DNA from: Pelobates cultripes
Lineage: Eukaryota > Chordata > Amphibia > Anura > Pelobatidae
NCBI GenBank assembly: GCA_933207985.1
Contig: OW240912.1
Span: 363,705,424 to 363,769,423 of the forward strand
DNA length: 64,000 nucleotides
Direction: 5' to 3'
The notes beneath the pieces were generated by a model. It was given only the letters and a program-made list of their open reading frames with translations, was not told the origin of the DNA and searched no databases. Each line of letters starts with the position of its first letter. The stretch's first letter is position 1. A program made the position numbers and the translations under genes. Shown here one piece after another: positions 12,401 to 22,062 of the stretch.

Positions 12401-12620
12401 TCCAGCGTCTTCTCACTGTGATTTTCACAGTGAGAATCACGGAAGCGCCTCTAGCAGCTGTCAGTGACACAGCCACTAGAGGCTGGATTAACCCTCAGTG
12501 GAACATAGCAGTTTCTCTGAAACTGCTATGTTTTCAGCTGCAGGGTTAAAACTAGAGGGACCTGCCACTCAGTTCACTTCATTGAGCTGAAGTGGTCTGG
12601 GTGCCTATAGTGGTCTTTTA
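12400..12620. repeat. Right half of a T2-like MITE
   Basis: It matches the inner and right parts of the 10804-11275 MITE (CTCACTGTGATTTTCACAG hairpin, AGCAGTTTCTCTGAAACTGC hairpin, and end CTATAGTGGTCTTTTAA). The left half is missing and is replaced by the LTR-like stretch. Confidence 0.75.
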
Positions 12621-12715
12621 AATATAATTTTATATATGTGTATTTTTGTATTTTATTTTTTTCTGCGTACTATCAGTAGAAATCTGTGACATACCAAAAA
12701 ATACATTTTCTAAGC

Positions 12716-13012
12716 GCTGTCCTTTGCAGTCAGGTAGTGAAATCTGTAGCAAAGTGTTCTCTTTACTCCAAGACTGAGCCAAAATCCTGCTTATGTTCAT
12801 TTCTTTCTAAGAGCTTTATAAAAAATAAAAAAAAAACAGCACCCTTTGCAGTCAGGTAGTGAGACCTGTCTAAAAGTGTTCTAATCTTTTTGCTCCAAGA
12901 CTGATTCAAAATCCTTCTTACATTAAGTTCTTTCTAAGAGCATTATAAAAAACAGCATCCATTGCAGTCAGGTAGTGAGACCTGTATTTTTTCAGGTTAG
13001 AGAAGTGTTTGG
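12716..13012 (+). repeat. Three tandem copies of a ~120-bp unit
   Basis: Copies start near 12716, 12838 and 12954, each beginning 'cctttgcagtcaggtagtga' or a close variant. The first two share CTCCAAGACTGA, TCCTGCTTA/TCCTTCTTA and TTTCTAAGAGC. The third is cut short. They lie directly upstream of the hAT transposase relic and may be its subterminal repeats. Confidence 0.75.
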
Positions 13013-13039
13013 GTTTTTTACCAACCAACAACCATAAAT

Positions 13040-13500
13040 TTGGACAACTGGTTAAAACAGGGAACTATCAAGAGAAAAATTATTACTACTTCTAATTGTT
13101 CGACACTAATAGAAACTGAGAAAGATGACACAACAAGAAATCAAGAAAATAAGTCCAAAATAGTTGAATCTACTGTTCCTCAAATAGCAGAGACAAGTTA
13201 TAAGTTAAAGAACAAAAGAAAAGCACACAATGCTACCAAATCTTCTTCTCAAACAAAGAAAAGAAAATATGATGACAACTACTTAAAATTTGGATGCACA
13301 AGTGCCAGAAATAAATATATACCTCAAGCACGATGCTTAGTTTGCACAAAAATATTGCCAAACAGTTCGTTAGCACCTGCGAAAATAACGTCGTCATTTT
13401 GAGCAAAACCACCCTGAGTACAAAGATAAGACATTGCATTCTTTAAGCGAAAGCTTCAGGAGTACCATAAAATATTTAAAAATGATAATAAAAAAGGCAC
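13040..13500 (+). pseudogene. hAT (Charlie/ZBED-like) transposase, N-terminal relic
   Basis: The first 120 codons (13040-13402) contain KRKYDDNYLKFGCT and a BED-type zinc finger half (ARCLVCTKILPN), the conserved start of vertebrate hAT-Charlie/ZBED5-like transposases. A frameshift near 13395 follows; in the next frame HFEQNHPEYKDK continues the BED finger to about 13500. The expected initiator is TTG here, so no valid start remains, and the RNase H-like catalytic core is absent. The DNA-binding function is lost. Confidence 0.8.
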
Positions 13501-13773
13501 TTATTAAAAGGTTTGTGCTACGGTGCAAATTTTTTTTTGGGTCTTCCACGATGTTCGTAGAGAAGAGGTTCCCAATTAATTTTTCCAGCGGAACCCTTGA
13601 CATAGTGTATTAACATCGTGGACCACCCCTCCAGCCCCCCAAAAAAAGTTTGAGCCAGTGCGTAAACCTTTCAATTATCAGAGCATAATGTCTTGAGTTT
13701 TTTTTAACTATATATACAAAATATATACACACTTTGATATACATTTCTATAGCTAGTAAACAGATTGCAGTAC

Positions 13774-13779
13774 TTAGGA

Positions 13780-13810
<31 letters not shown>

Positions 13811-14095
13811 CAAGTTGTGTATATCTGTGTGTGTGTGCCGGTGTATATTTGTGTTTGTATGTGTCAGTGTGAATCTGTGTCTGTGTTTCTATCTGACACA
13901 CAGATACACACACTGGCATATACACACTAGCACACAGATACACACACACTGACAGATACACACACACAGGCACACAGTCAGATACACACACTGACACAGA
14001 GACACACACCTTGACACACTGTGTGTATCTGCCAGTGTGTGTATCTGTGTGTGTGCCAGTGTGTATCTGTGTGTCAGTGTGTATAGTGTATAGTG
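13774..14095. repeat. GT/CA microsatellite with strand switches
   Basis: Pure (GT)n at 13782-13811 is followed by imperfect GT-rich sequence to about 13890, CA-rich sequence from 13897 to 14010, then GT-rich again to 14095. A CTGTGTGTGTGCCAGTGTGT-like motif recurs in both orientations. Long open frames here are a by-product of the repeats. Confidence 0.9.
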
Positions 14096-14720
14096 TGTAT
14101 AGAACAAAACTGTAAATATCACATCAATATGTGTAGATAAACTGCATATGCACAAAAAAAGTATGAAATAAATGCACATTGAATATACCAGACAAAGGTT
14201 CATTATTACATTGAATACTTGCAATATAATGGAGCTATATTTATTCAGGGCACATATATTTTATATTTATTACATATAAAAAAATATTTATTACAAAAAC
14301 CAACTTGTTAGGCATTGGGAAAGTATTATTTATTAAGAGAGAATATAGAATTTGGTGTACTGTGTGTCTACTATAAATCTGTTTGTCTCTTCGCAACAAT
14401 CAGGAGCAGATTAAAAACAAGATTCATTCGAGTGTGGGTCATAGAAACTGGTGCAGGCCTAGATACGGCGGACTGCCACTCCTATCAAGCTTTGATAAAC
14501 CTGTTCTGGCCATCCTAGCTGTGAGATGACTATAAAATGAATTACTAGAACTATTTGCCAAGCATGAGTTACCATAGAAAATGTGAAGCAATCAGATTTC
14601 CAAGTATGAAGTACGTTCTGAGGCAACGTTCTAAACGTGAAGAATCGAAAGTTTCAGCGGACTGTTCCACCATTAGAACGTTTCCTCAGAACCGATTCTC
14701 TTATTCAACCCGTAAAGTCT
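14096..14720. other. No feature recognised; possible intron 1 of the PHF-like gene
   Basis: AT-rich sequence to about 14310, then more balanced composition. If the exon at 14726-14902 is real, this stretch is the beginning of its first intron (minus strand). No second exon was recognised. Confidence 0.35.
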
Positions 14721-14725
14721 CTCAC

Positions 14726-14902
14726 CATGCATTTGTAATGAGCAATAACGGAATCGTCCGGTAATTTCAGGAGTTCTCCGCTGTCCTTACTCTGCTCCCG
14801 GTCGTGACAGAAATGACAAGCTGCTTCCATCGTGCTGCGAGACTTGGCACAGATTGACAGATTTATAAAACTGGGTTCCTCAGCTGCTTCCTCGTGTTTC
14901 AC
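14726..14902 (-). CDS. Possible first coding exon of a PHF6/PHF11-like ePHD protein
   Basis: Minus-strand frame from ATG at 14902. A second in-frame ATG gives MEAACHFCHDREQ. The peptide has CHFC, then SGELL, then VIAHYKCM. This C-x2-C...H-x2-C order, with AH.KCM, matches the first zinc knuckle of extended PHD (ePHD) domains as in PHF6, PHF11 and G2E3. Right after KCM comes GTGAGAG (14725-14719), a good splice donor, which fits an ePHD interrupted by an intron. ePHD proteins act in the nucleus on chromatin or nucleic acid. No downstream exon was seen to the left, so it may be the 5' end of a real gene, whose next exons would lie among repeats, or a decayed gene piece. Confidence 0.42.
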
Positions 14903-15172
14903 TTTCGATTCCTGTTATGTTTTCAGATTGTTCCAGGCGGGGCTTTACAGTGCTGTATATTCTTATGGTGAGACATTTGTTGGACCAGCCTTAAAGAGGA
15001 TCTGTCATTTGTTTATGGGGTTAATGTTGTAACAGATCCGATGTAAGGGTTATTTTGAATTAATTGTTTATTTTTGGTAACACATATGTAGTCTTAGTTT
15101 TTTTGTGCAACCAGTATGTAGAGCCGTTAGATCCACTGTATATTTCTGTATATGTATTACTTTTTGCATGTT

Positions 15173-15285
15173 TAACCCCTTAAGGACTGAGCCAAATGGA
15201 CACGTTTTGCTCAAAATAAAACGTAAAGAAAACTTGGAATTTTACTATATGTCTGTTTAACCGTAATTCACCTCTTTCATACTAA
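15173..15285 (+). repeat. Left end of a TTAA transposon with CCCCTTAAGGAC terminus
   Basis: TTTAACCCCTTAAGGACTG at 15173-15191 has the same end as the insertions at 30728-30799 and 37653-39771. The copy is cut off by the next MITE at about 15286. Confidence 0.6.
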
Positions 15286-15690
15286 AGGGACACTCCAGGC
15301 ACCCAGACCACTTCTGCCCATTGGAGTAGTCTGGGTGTCAACTCCCACCACCCTTAACAATTATTGCAGTTTTTACAAACCACAATAATTACATTGCAGG
15401 GTTAAGTTCTCCTCTATCAGATAGCCACTAGAGGGACTTTCGTGTTCTTAGAACACGAAAAGTGTTTTAAACGATGCTGGACGACCTCACACAATGCATG
15501 AGGACCTCCAGCGGCGCCGGAATCCCCATAGGAAAGCACTGAATAATGCTTTCCTATGGGGAGGTCTAATGCGCGCACACATGGCCATTGCTGCGCATGC
15601 GCATTAGGTCTCCCCCGCCGGCTGACGTCGGTGGGGCAGGAGCGAGGGCAGAGCCTGACCCAGTGCCGAGGGACATCAGTGCTGGATTCA
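15286..15690 (+). repeat. T2-like MITE, left part
   Basis: It begins AAAGGGACACTCCAGGCACC and carries the hairpin features of the family (GGAAAGCACTGAATAATGCTTTCC near 15532; CACGAAAAGTG). It is cut at about 15690, where CR1 sequence begins. The right part is not found beside the CR1 3' end. Confidence 0.65.
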
Positions 15691-15925
15691 GGTAAACCAC
15701 TGTGGTACTCCGCAGATGTGGCCAAAATAGTTAAAAACAAAAAGTTAGCATTTAGTAATTATAGGGCGACAAAGCTTTTTTTAGATACATAAATGAGAAA
15801 AGAAAAGTAAAACAAGGATTAGTTAGATTAAAAACAAAAGAAGGAAGGTATGTAGAATAGGATAAAGGTCTAACTGACTGCCTCAATGAATATTTTTGTT
15901 CTGTATTTACAGATGAAAATGAAGG

Positions 15926-16680
15926 TGTAACGGATCACCTGGCACCCCGACTGGGTACCTCCGTTAAAGGATGCTCCTAGCGTTTCCTGAGGACTCCAAG
16001 CACTCTGGCCGACACCACAATCACCGAACCGAAGAAGCGTATACCTTCTCTCAAGCATATGAATGCTATAAACAGCTGAATAGGCAAAAACCATACGGAT
16101 GGGTTTAGACTCCTAGCAGTCAAACTGGAACAGCATACAATAAATCCTCCCCCAATAATGAGACGACACTTGACTTTGAGGGTTAAGCAGGAACTGACTG
16201 TACTGGCACATACAGCCTCTTTTATTCCCAATCCACAAATTTAGTACTGCCCACAGGGTTTTACAGAACAACCAATCAATCTGTACAATACCCACAGACA
16301 CTCCCACACAAAATCCTCCCCCCTGCCTGTGATACAATTACCTTACACAATGGGTAATCTAATTATCAAAGACAGAGAAATACAGTTTCATAAAATACAT
16401 CACAAGGACCTCAAAACATGCAATAACCCCATAAAAAAATCCTTGGAACTGGGGGATCTGGGTGAACCACATATCCAAAATTCACCCAGATCCGTTCAGT
16501 ACTTTGGAAGATACAGTTTAATGCAGATTCTGCAGAACATATACAGGCTAAATGAAAAACAATCACTGTATAATGTGTCCCCTGCTGTATAGTCCAAAAC
16601 CACTGCACGATGTCTCTGTGCACCAAATACTGGCGAGATGGCACCGTGTTGAAAAGTCCAAACAGTGTCTGTGAGTTAAA
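15926..16680 (-). repeat. Probable 3' LTR of element D
   Basis: On the minus strand it ends in CA and includes a promoter/poly(A)-like GGGAATAAAAGAGGCTG. The inner boundary is set only roughly, at the end of the coding-like part. No matching second LTR is present. Confidence 0.45.
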
Positions 16681-16827
16681 ATGGCCGCCATCCATTGTTC
16701 TCACCATGTGCTTCATCCATTGTTCTCACCATGTGCCTCTGATACAGGAAATGGTGGCCACCCAGTAACTCCACAGTATGTCCCCAGATGGTTCTTAAAG
16801 GGCCAGCAGCAGCACAACACAAATCCC

Positions 16828-18056
16828 TTATGCCCAAATCATGTCTTTAAAGGGCAATACATCCCAGGGGCCATAGTCACATGGCAGGAGGCTGGCAATC
16901 AGTCTTCTCCAATGCCCAGTGGCGAGGTCGGTTTCGCCACATTTCTCCCCTTTCCCAAAAAGACTAACAAGGTATCTGACCTCCTGTCGGTCAATGCCTT
17001 GGTTAGTCCAGCAACCCACCCACAAAACAGTCAGTAGTGCAGCCCACCCACAAGAATTGGTTACTGCACCTGGGGTAGTGGGTAGCTTGGCCATGTCCAG
17101 GGGCTCCACCATGGCTCTGGGGGTACTAGCCTTCTGGATCAGTGGGTTGCTGAGTGGGCAGAGACCAGCGGTACTCTGCCCTGGTGCCAGCACTACCAAG
17201 GTAGTAGCCTGGTTGGAGCCCAGCTGAGGAGAAGGGTTAGTAGGCTCCTCCCGCTGGACCTTGTGTTGCTGCTGGAGGGGTAGACAGGCTGTCTCCCCTT
17301 CGGATATACAGCTCTGCTGCTGGGGGACAGGACTGACCGTCCCTACCCCCTGTGGTTTGGGCACAGAGACCACAGTCCCATCTGCACCGGTGTGGGGCTT
17401 ATCATCTCCCCTTGGTGGGCTAGGCTGCCGCTGGGGAGGGGGAACGAGACTCTCCCCTCCCGGTAGAATTCTCTGCCGCTGTGGAGCAGGACCGACTGTC
17501 CGTACTCCCGGTAGCTTGGGCGCAGAGACCACGGCCCCAACTGCGCTGGTGGGGGGCTTAGTGTCTCCCCATGGTGGGCTACGCTGCCGCTGGGGAGAGG
17601 GGGTAACAAACTCCTCTCCCTTACACATTTTCAACCGCTGGGGAGAGGGGGTAACAGGCTCCTCTCCCTGACTCTCAGCAGGTGGAGAGGGGGACTGACT
17701 GTCTCTCCTTTCAATATATTGTCCCGCTGCTGGGAAGCGAGACCGACTGTCTCTGCTCCCTGCAGGACACACTGCTGGGGAGGAAGGACGGCACCTTCGG
17801 CTCCCTGTGACTCACTGGACTGCTGGGGAGAGGGACCAACTGTCTCCTCTCCTAAGGACACACTCTGCCGCTGGGGAGGAAGGACAGCACCTTCAGCTCC
17901 CTGTGATACATACTGCCGCTGGAGATCTGGGCCGACCGCCCAGCATCCCTGTAGGGCCGGTAGAGAGACCGCCGTCCCATCTCCACCTGCCATCTGTGGG
18001 TCTTCCCAGGACCAGTCTGTGAGGTCCCTCAACATTTGCGAGTAAGGATCACCTGC
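16828..18056 (-). pseudogene. Pro/Gln-rich repeat ORF of element D (frameshifted)
   Basis: Two minus-strand frames join near 17640-17690: codons from about 18056 (DLTDWSWEDPQMAGGDGTAV), then 17772-16828. The protein is built of imperfect repeats of roughly 25-30 residues containing 'SPQRQ' or 'PPQRQ' with GEE/GAE acidic spacers, about a dozen in all. The C-terminal tail reads YLVSLFGKGEKCGETDLA. I do not recognise the family. By position just before an LTR it could be a Gag or a C-terminal accessory protein. No catalytic motif is visible. Confidence 0.45.
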
Positions 18057-18057
18057 T

Positions 18058-18369
18058 TCCGCACCTGGCTCATTGACAGCCGCTAGAGGCGCTTGCGTGC
18101 TTCTCACTGTGATTTTCACAGTGAGAGCACGCCAGCGTCCATAGGAAAGCATTGTAAATGCTTTCCTATGCGACCAGCTGAATGCGCGCGCAGCTCTTGA
18201 TGCGCGTGCGCATTCAGCCCAGGAGGAGGAGGATCGGAGGAGGTAAGTTTTTACCCCTTTCCCCTTCCAGAGCCGGGCAGGAGGGGGTCCCTGAGGGTGG
18301 GGGCACCCTCAGTGCACTATAGTGCCAGGAAAACGAGTATGTTTTCCTGGCACTATAGTGGTCCTTTAA
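18058..18369. repeat. T2-like MITE, partial, with TTAA at right end
   Basis: Ends ...CTATAGTGGTCCTTTAA at 18369 and carries the CTCACTGTGATTTTCACAG hairpin and the GGAAAGCATTGTAAATGCTTTCC palindrome. The minus-strand CR1 copy has GTTAAG at the matching place, so the TTAA at 18366-18369 is the original target. The left end is lost to element D. Confidence 0.8.
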
Positions 18370-19930
18370 GAAAAAGGATAAATGAGTCATTTATTACTTG
18401 TGAGTTTACAGAGGAAGAGGTTCTATTTCAACTGAGAAAAGTAAAGACAAATAAGTCAATGGGACCTGATGGAATACACCCAAAGTTATTAAAAGAGCTT
18501 AGTGGTGTACTAGTAAAACCATTAACTTATTTAACCAATCATTGTTAACAGGAGTAGTCCCAGAAGATTGGAAGTTAGCGAATGTTGTGCCCATTCACAA
18601 GAAAGGTAATCGGGAGGAGTAGGGCAACTATAGGCCAGTAAGCCTTACTTCAGTAGTGGGGAAAGTGATGGAAACTATGTTAAAGGATAGGATTGTTGAA
18701 CATCTAAAAAAAACACATGGCTTTCAAGATCAGAGACAACATGGGTTTACTTCAGGGAGGTCATGCCAAACTAATCTTATTGATTTTTTTGATTGGGTAA
18801 CTAAAATTATAGATCAGGGTGGTGCAGTAGACATTGCTTACCTAGATTTCAGTAAGGCTTTTGACACTGTTGCACATAGAAGGCTTATCAATAAACTGCA
18901 ATCTTTAAGTTTGGATTCCAATATTGTTGAATGGGTAAGGCAGTGGCTGAGTGATAGGCAACAGAGGGTTGTAGTCAATGGAATATATTCGAAGCTTGGA
19001 CTTGTCACCAGTGGGGAACCTCAGGGATCTGTACTTGGACCCATTCTCTTCAATATTTTTATAAGTGATATTGCAGAAGGTCTTGATGGTAAGGTATGTC
19101 TTTTTGCTGATGATACTAAGATATGTAACAGGGTTAATGTTCCAGGAGGGATAAGCCAAATGGCAAATGATTTAGGTAAACTAGAAAAATGGTCAGAATT
19201 GTGGCAACTGACATTTAATGTGGATAAGTGCAAGATAACGCATCTTGGACGTAAAAACCCAAGGGCAGAGTACAGAATATTCGATACAGTCCTAACCTCA
19301 ACATCTGAGGAAAGGGATTTAGGGGTGATTATGTCTGATGAAAGGTAGGCAGACAATGTAATAGAGCAGCAGAAAATGCTAACAGACTGCTTGGTTGTAT
19401 AGGGAGAGATATTAGCAGTAGAAAGAGGGTGAGAAGTGCTCATGCCATTGTACAGAACACTGGTGAGACCTCACTTGGAGTATTGTACACAGTACTGGAG
19501 ACCATATCTTCAGAAGGATTTTGATACCTTAGAGAGAGTTCAGAGAAGGGCTACTAAACTGGTTCATGGATTGCGGGATAAAACTTTCCAAGAAAGGTTA
19601 AAGGATCTTAACATGTATAGCTTGGAGGAAAGACGAGACAGGGGGGATATGATAGAAACATTTAAATACATAAAGGGAATCAATACAGTAAGGGAGGAGA
19701 CTATATTTAAAAGAAGACAAACTACCACAACAGGAGGACAGTCTTAAATTAGAGGGACAAAGGTTTAAAAATAATATCAGGAAGTATTACTTTACTGAGA
19801 GGGTAGTGGATGCATGGAATAGCCTTCCAGCTGAAGTGGTAGAGGTTAACACAGTAAAGGAGTTTAAGCATGCGTGGGATAGGCATAAGGCTATCCTAAC
19901 TATAAGATAAGGCCAGGGACTAATGAAAGT
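18370..19930 (+). pseudogene. CR1 reverse transcriptase and C-terminal region, degenerate
   Basis: Non-LTR RT fragments are in order: KSMGPDGIHPKLLKEL (18450-18500), QHGFTSGRSCQTNLIDFFD, YLDFSKAFDTVAHRRL (18838-18890), GEPQGSVLGPILFNIF and the catalytic FADDTKI (about 19100), then LQLTFNVDKC-type thumb sequence and CR1 C-terminal blocks ([18 protein letters not shown]). The open frames are 18297-18548, 18656-19348 and 19436-19747, separated by stops and shifts. It is not functional, but similarity to the 30494-33198 copy is high. Confidence 0.85.
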
Positions 19931-20002
19931 ATTTAGAAAATTGGGCAGACTATATGGGCCGAATGGTTCTTATCTGCCGTCACATTCTATGTTTCTATGT
20001 AT

Positions 20003-20290
20003 GTGTGTCAGTGAGCATGTCTGTAGTAAGCATGCATGTTTATGTGAGTGAGCTTGTAATGAGCATGTGTGTGTGTCAGTGAGCTTGTCTGTAGTAAGCA
20101 TCTTTGTGTATACCAAGGAGTTTGTCTTTAGTAAGCTTGTGTGTGTGTCAGAGAGTTTGTGTGTACCTGGTAAGCTTGTCTGTTTTTGTCAATAATCTTG
20201 TGTGTGTCAGTGAGATTGCCTGTCTGTTAGTCTGTGTACCAGTGAACTTGTGTGCTTGTGTCAATGAGATTGTTTGTGCCTGCATGTGAG
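20003..20290 (+). repeat. GT-rich degenerate minisatellite
   Basis: Repeats of roughly 'gtgtgtcagtgagcttgtct' with 'gtagtaagcatg' spacers follow directly on the CR1 3' tail. The minus/plus frames it opens are not genes. Confidence 0.7.
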
Positions 20291-20453
20291 TATGCTTATT
20301 TTTACTAGTATATATAATTAAAAAAGGAACATACCACTAATAAAACTTTATATATTTATATATCCTTCAGTGAGAATGTTAAATATCACTTTATAACATT
20401 TAAAACATGGCTACGTCTTGCTACCCCAGATTGAGTATTTCTAATTCATAAAC

Positions 20454-20665
20454 ATATATTATATATATATATATAATCTATGGAAAAAAAACGTATGCCA
20501 GCCCTTTAAGTCATTGTGCCACGGTAGTGTTTGTGTGTGTGTTTATGTATGTATGTATATATGTGTATATCTATATATATATATATATATACACAAACAA
20601 ACACTACCGTTGCACAGTGACTTATGGGGCTGGCATACATTTTTTTCCATAGATTTTATATATAT
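20454..20665. repeat. Palindromic ~210-bp element with TA-rich ends
   Basis: Left arm (20476-20545: TCTATGG, A-run, GTATGCCAGCCC, GCACGGTAGTGTTTG-like) is the inverse of the right arm (20588-20658: CAAACACTACCG, GGGGCTGGCATAC, T-run, CCATAGA). Alternating TA stretches lie at the outside and centre. A fragment of the same right arm recurs at 47570-47615. Confidence 0.75.
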
Positions 20666-21413
20666 ACAGGAAGTGTAGAATTATTAGGCAAGTTGTATTT
20701 TTGAGGATTAATTTTATTATTGAACAACAACCATGTTCTCAATGAACCCAAAACACTCATTAATATCAAAGCTGAATATTTTTGGAAGTAGTTTTTAGTT
20801 TGTTTTTAGTTATAGCTATGTTAGGGGGATATCTGTGTGTGCAGGTGACTATTACTGTGCATAATTATTAGGCAACTTAACAAAAAAACAAATATATACC
20901 CATTTCAATTATTTATTATTACCAGTGAAACCAATATAACATCTCAACATTCACAAATATACATTTCTGACATTCAAAAACAAAACAAAACAAATCAGTG
21001 ACCAATATAGCCACCTTTCTTTGCAAGGACACTCAAAAGCCTGCCATCCATGGATTCTGTCAGTGTTTTGATCTGTTCACCATCAACATTGCGTGCAGCA
21101 GCATCCACAGCCTCCCAGACACTGTTCAGAGAGGTGTACTGTTTTCCCTCCTTGTAAATCTCACATTTGATGATGGACCACAGGTTCTCAATGGGGTTCA
21201 GATCAGGTGAACAAGGAGGCCATGTCATTAGATTTTCTTCTTTATACCCTTTCTTGCCAGCCACGCTGTGGAGTACTTGGACGCGTGTGATGGAGCATTG
21301 TCCTGCATTAAAATCATGTTTTTCTTGAAGGATGCAGACTTCTTCCTGTACCACTGCTTGAAGAAGGTGTCTTCCAGGAACTGGCAGTAGGACTGGGAGT
21401 TGAGCTTGACTCC
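20666..21413 (-). mobile_element. Tc1-like transposon, 3' half, cut by gypsy B
   Basis: The terminal repeat begins ACAGGAAGTGTAGAATTATT at 20666. An inner direct copy (GCATAATTATTAGGCAACTT, about 20858) gives the IR/DR type of end known from several Tc1-like elements. The transposase C-terminal half follows on the minus strand and stops exactly at the gypsy B LTR (21414). Confidence 0.85.
20995..21413 (-). pseudogene. Tc1-like transposase C-terminal part
   Basis: Two minus-strand frames (21413-21228 and 21354-20995) join near 21235 by a one- or two-base shift. Motifs: MQDNAPSHASKYS carrying the second catalytic Asp, then WPPCSPDLNPIENLWS carrying the final Glu, and the family C-terminus (LLSVLAKKGGYIGH). 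The N-terminal DNA-binding domains and first catalytic Asp are missing because gypsy B sits there. Confidence 0.85.
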
Positions 21414-22062
21414 TGTAACGAGAATATACCCCAACACGCAGGATTCAGCTAAACAAAAGACAACACAGAGGAGAGCTACGTCTACCGGACCTTAGAATGG
21501 CCGGACTCGACGTATATGAGAGGAGACAGAGTCAGGAACAATCCGAAATCAAGGGCACAGAGAGACAGCGTAAACTAGGACAAGCCGGGGTCTGGTACAC
21601 AGTAAACAACAAGCCGACAACCAGAACAGATAAGGATAAAGAGAAAACGTAGTCAGAAACAAAGCCAAGGTCAATACGGAGAAACACAACTGAACACAAC
21701 AAGCGCTAAAGGGAACTGATAAAGAAACCACGATAGGGCAAGGAACAAAGGAAAGAAGGTGAGTATAAATACCTAAACATCTAATTTGATTGGTCCCTGT
21801 CACATCCACGCCCCCAAAAGGTAAGTGTATGGGGAGTGTGGCATGACAGGGACCAATGGGATGCCTTTTCCAATTTAGGCACCCACTGTCCCTTTAAGAG
21901 CGCGCCCGATACCCGCGGCGCGCTCTTAGAGTAGGTAGAACACGTGACCGCTACTAGTTACAGCGGTCGGCTGAGCCGCGCGCGGCTCGTGCAGCAGCAG
22001 GACCGCGCGCGGCTCGAACAGAGGACCCCGGCCGGCCCCTGGAAAGGGTAAGTACCGCTACA
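21414..22062 (-). repeat. 3' LTR of gypsy B (649 bp)
   Basis: TGTA...TACA ends. It contains a TATA box (minus), the start-site decamer (21730-21739), a 14-bp inverted repeat with CCAAT boxes, and GC-rich hairpins such as GAGCCGCGCGCGGCTC. Confidence 0.92.

Larger units (their letters stand above)
15926..18058 (-). mobile_element. LTR retroelement D, 3' part (minus), inside CR1
   Basis: Minus-strand element whose 3' end is ...GATCCGTTACA (complement of 15926-15936). Before it comes an LTR-like stretch with AATAAAAG (about 16221-16228 on plus as CTTTTATT) and, further upstream, a degenerate Pro/Gln-rich coding region. It lacks recognisable RT or integrase. The 5' half is missing, ending at the MITE junction near 18058. 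Confidence 0.55.
15690..20002 (+). mobile_element. CR1-type LINE, 5'-truncated and split by nested insertions
   Basis: CR1 sequence runs 15690-15925 and resumes 18370-20002. The two parts join smoothly when compared with the minus-strand copy at 30494-33198. The 3' end is the CR1-type octamer tail (TTCTATGTTTCTATG, ending about 20002). The interruption of about 2.4 kb holds an LTR element and a MITE. The 5' end is inside the inter-domain region, so no endonuclease remains. Confidence 0.85.

Noticed and set aside
13704..14224. Frames of ~100 codons over GT/CA repeats
   Set aside because: Dipeptide-like readings of microsatellites.
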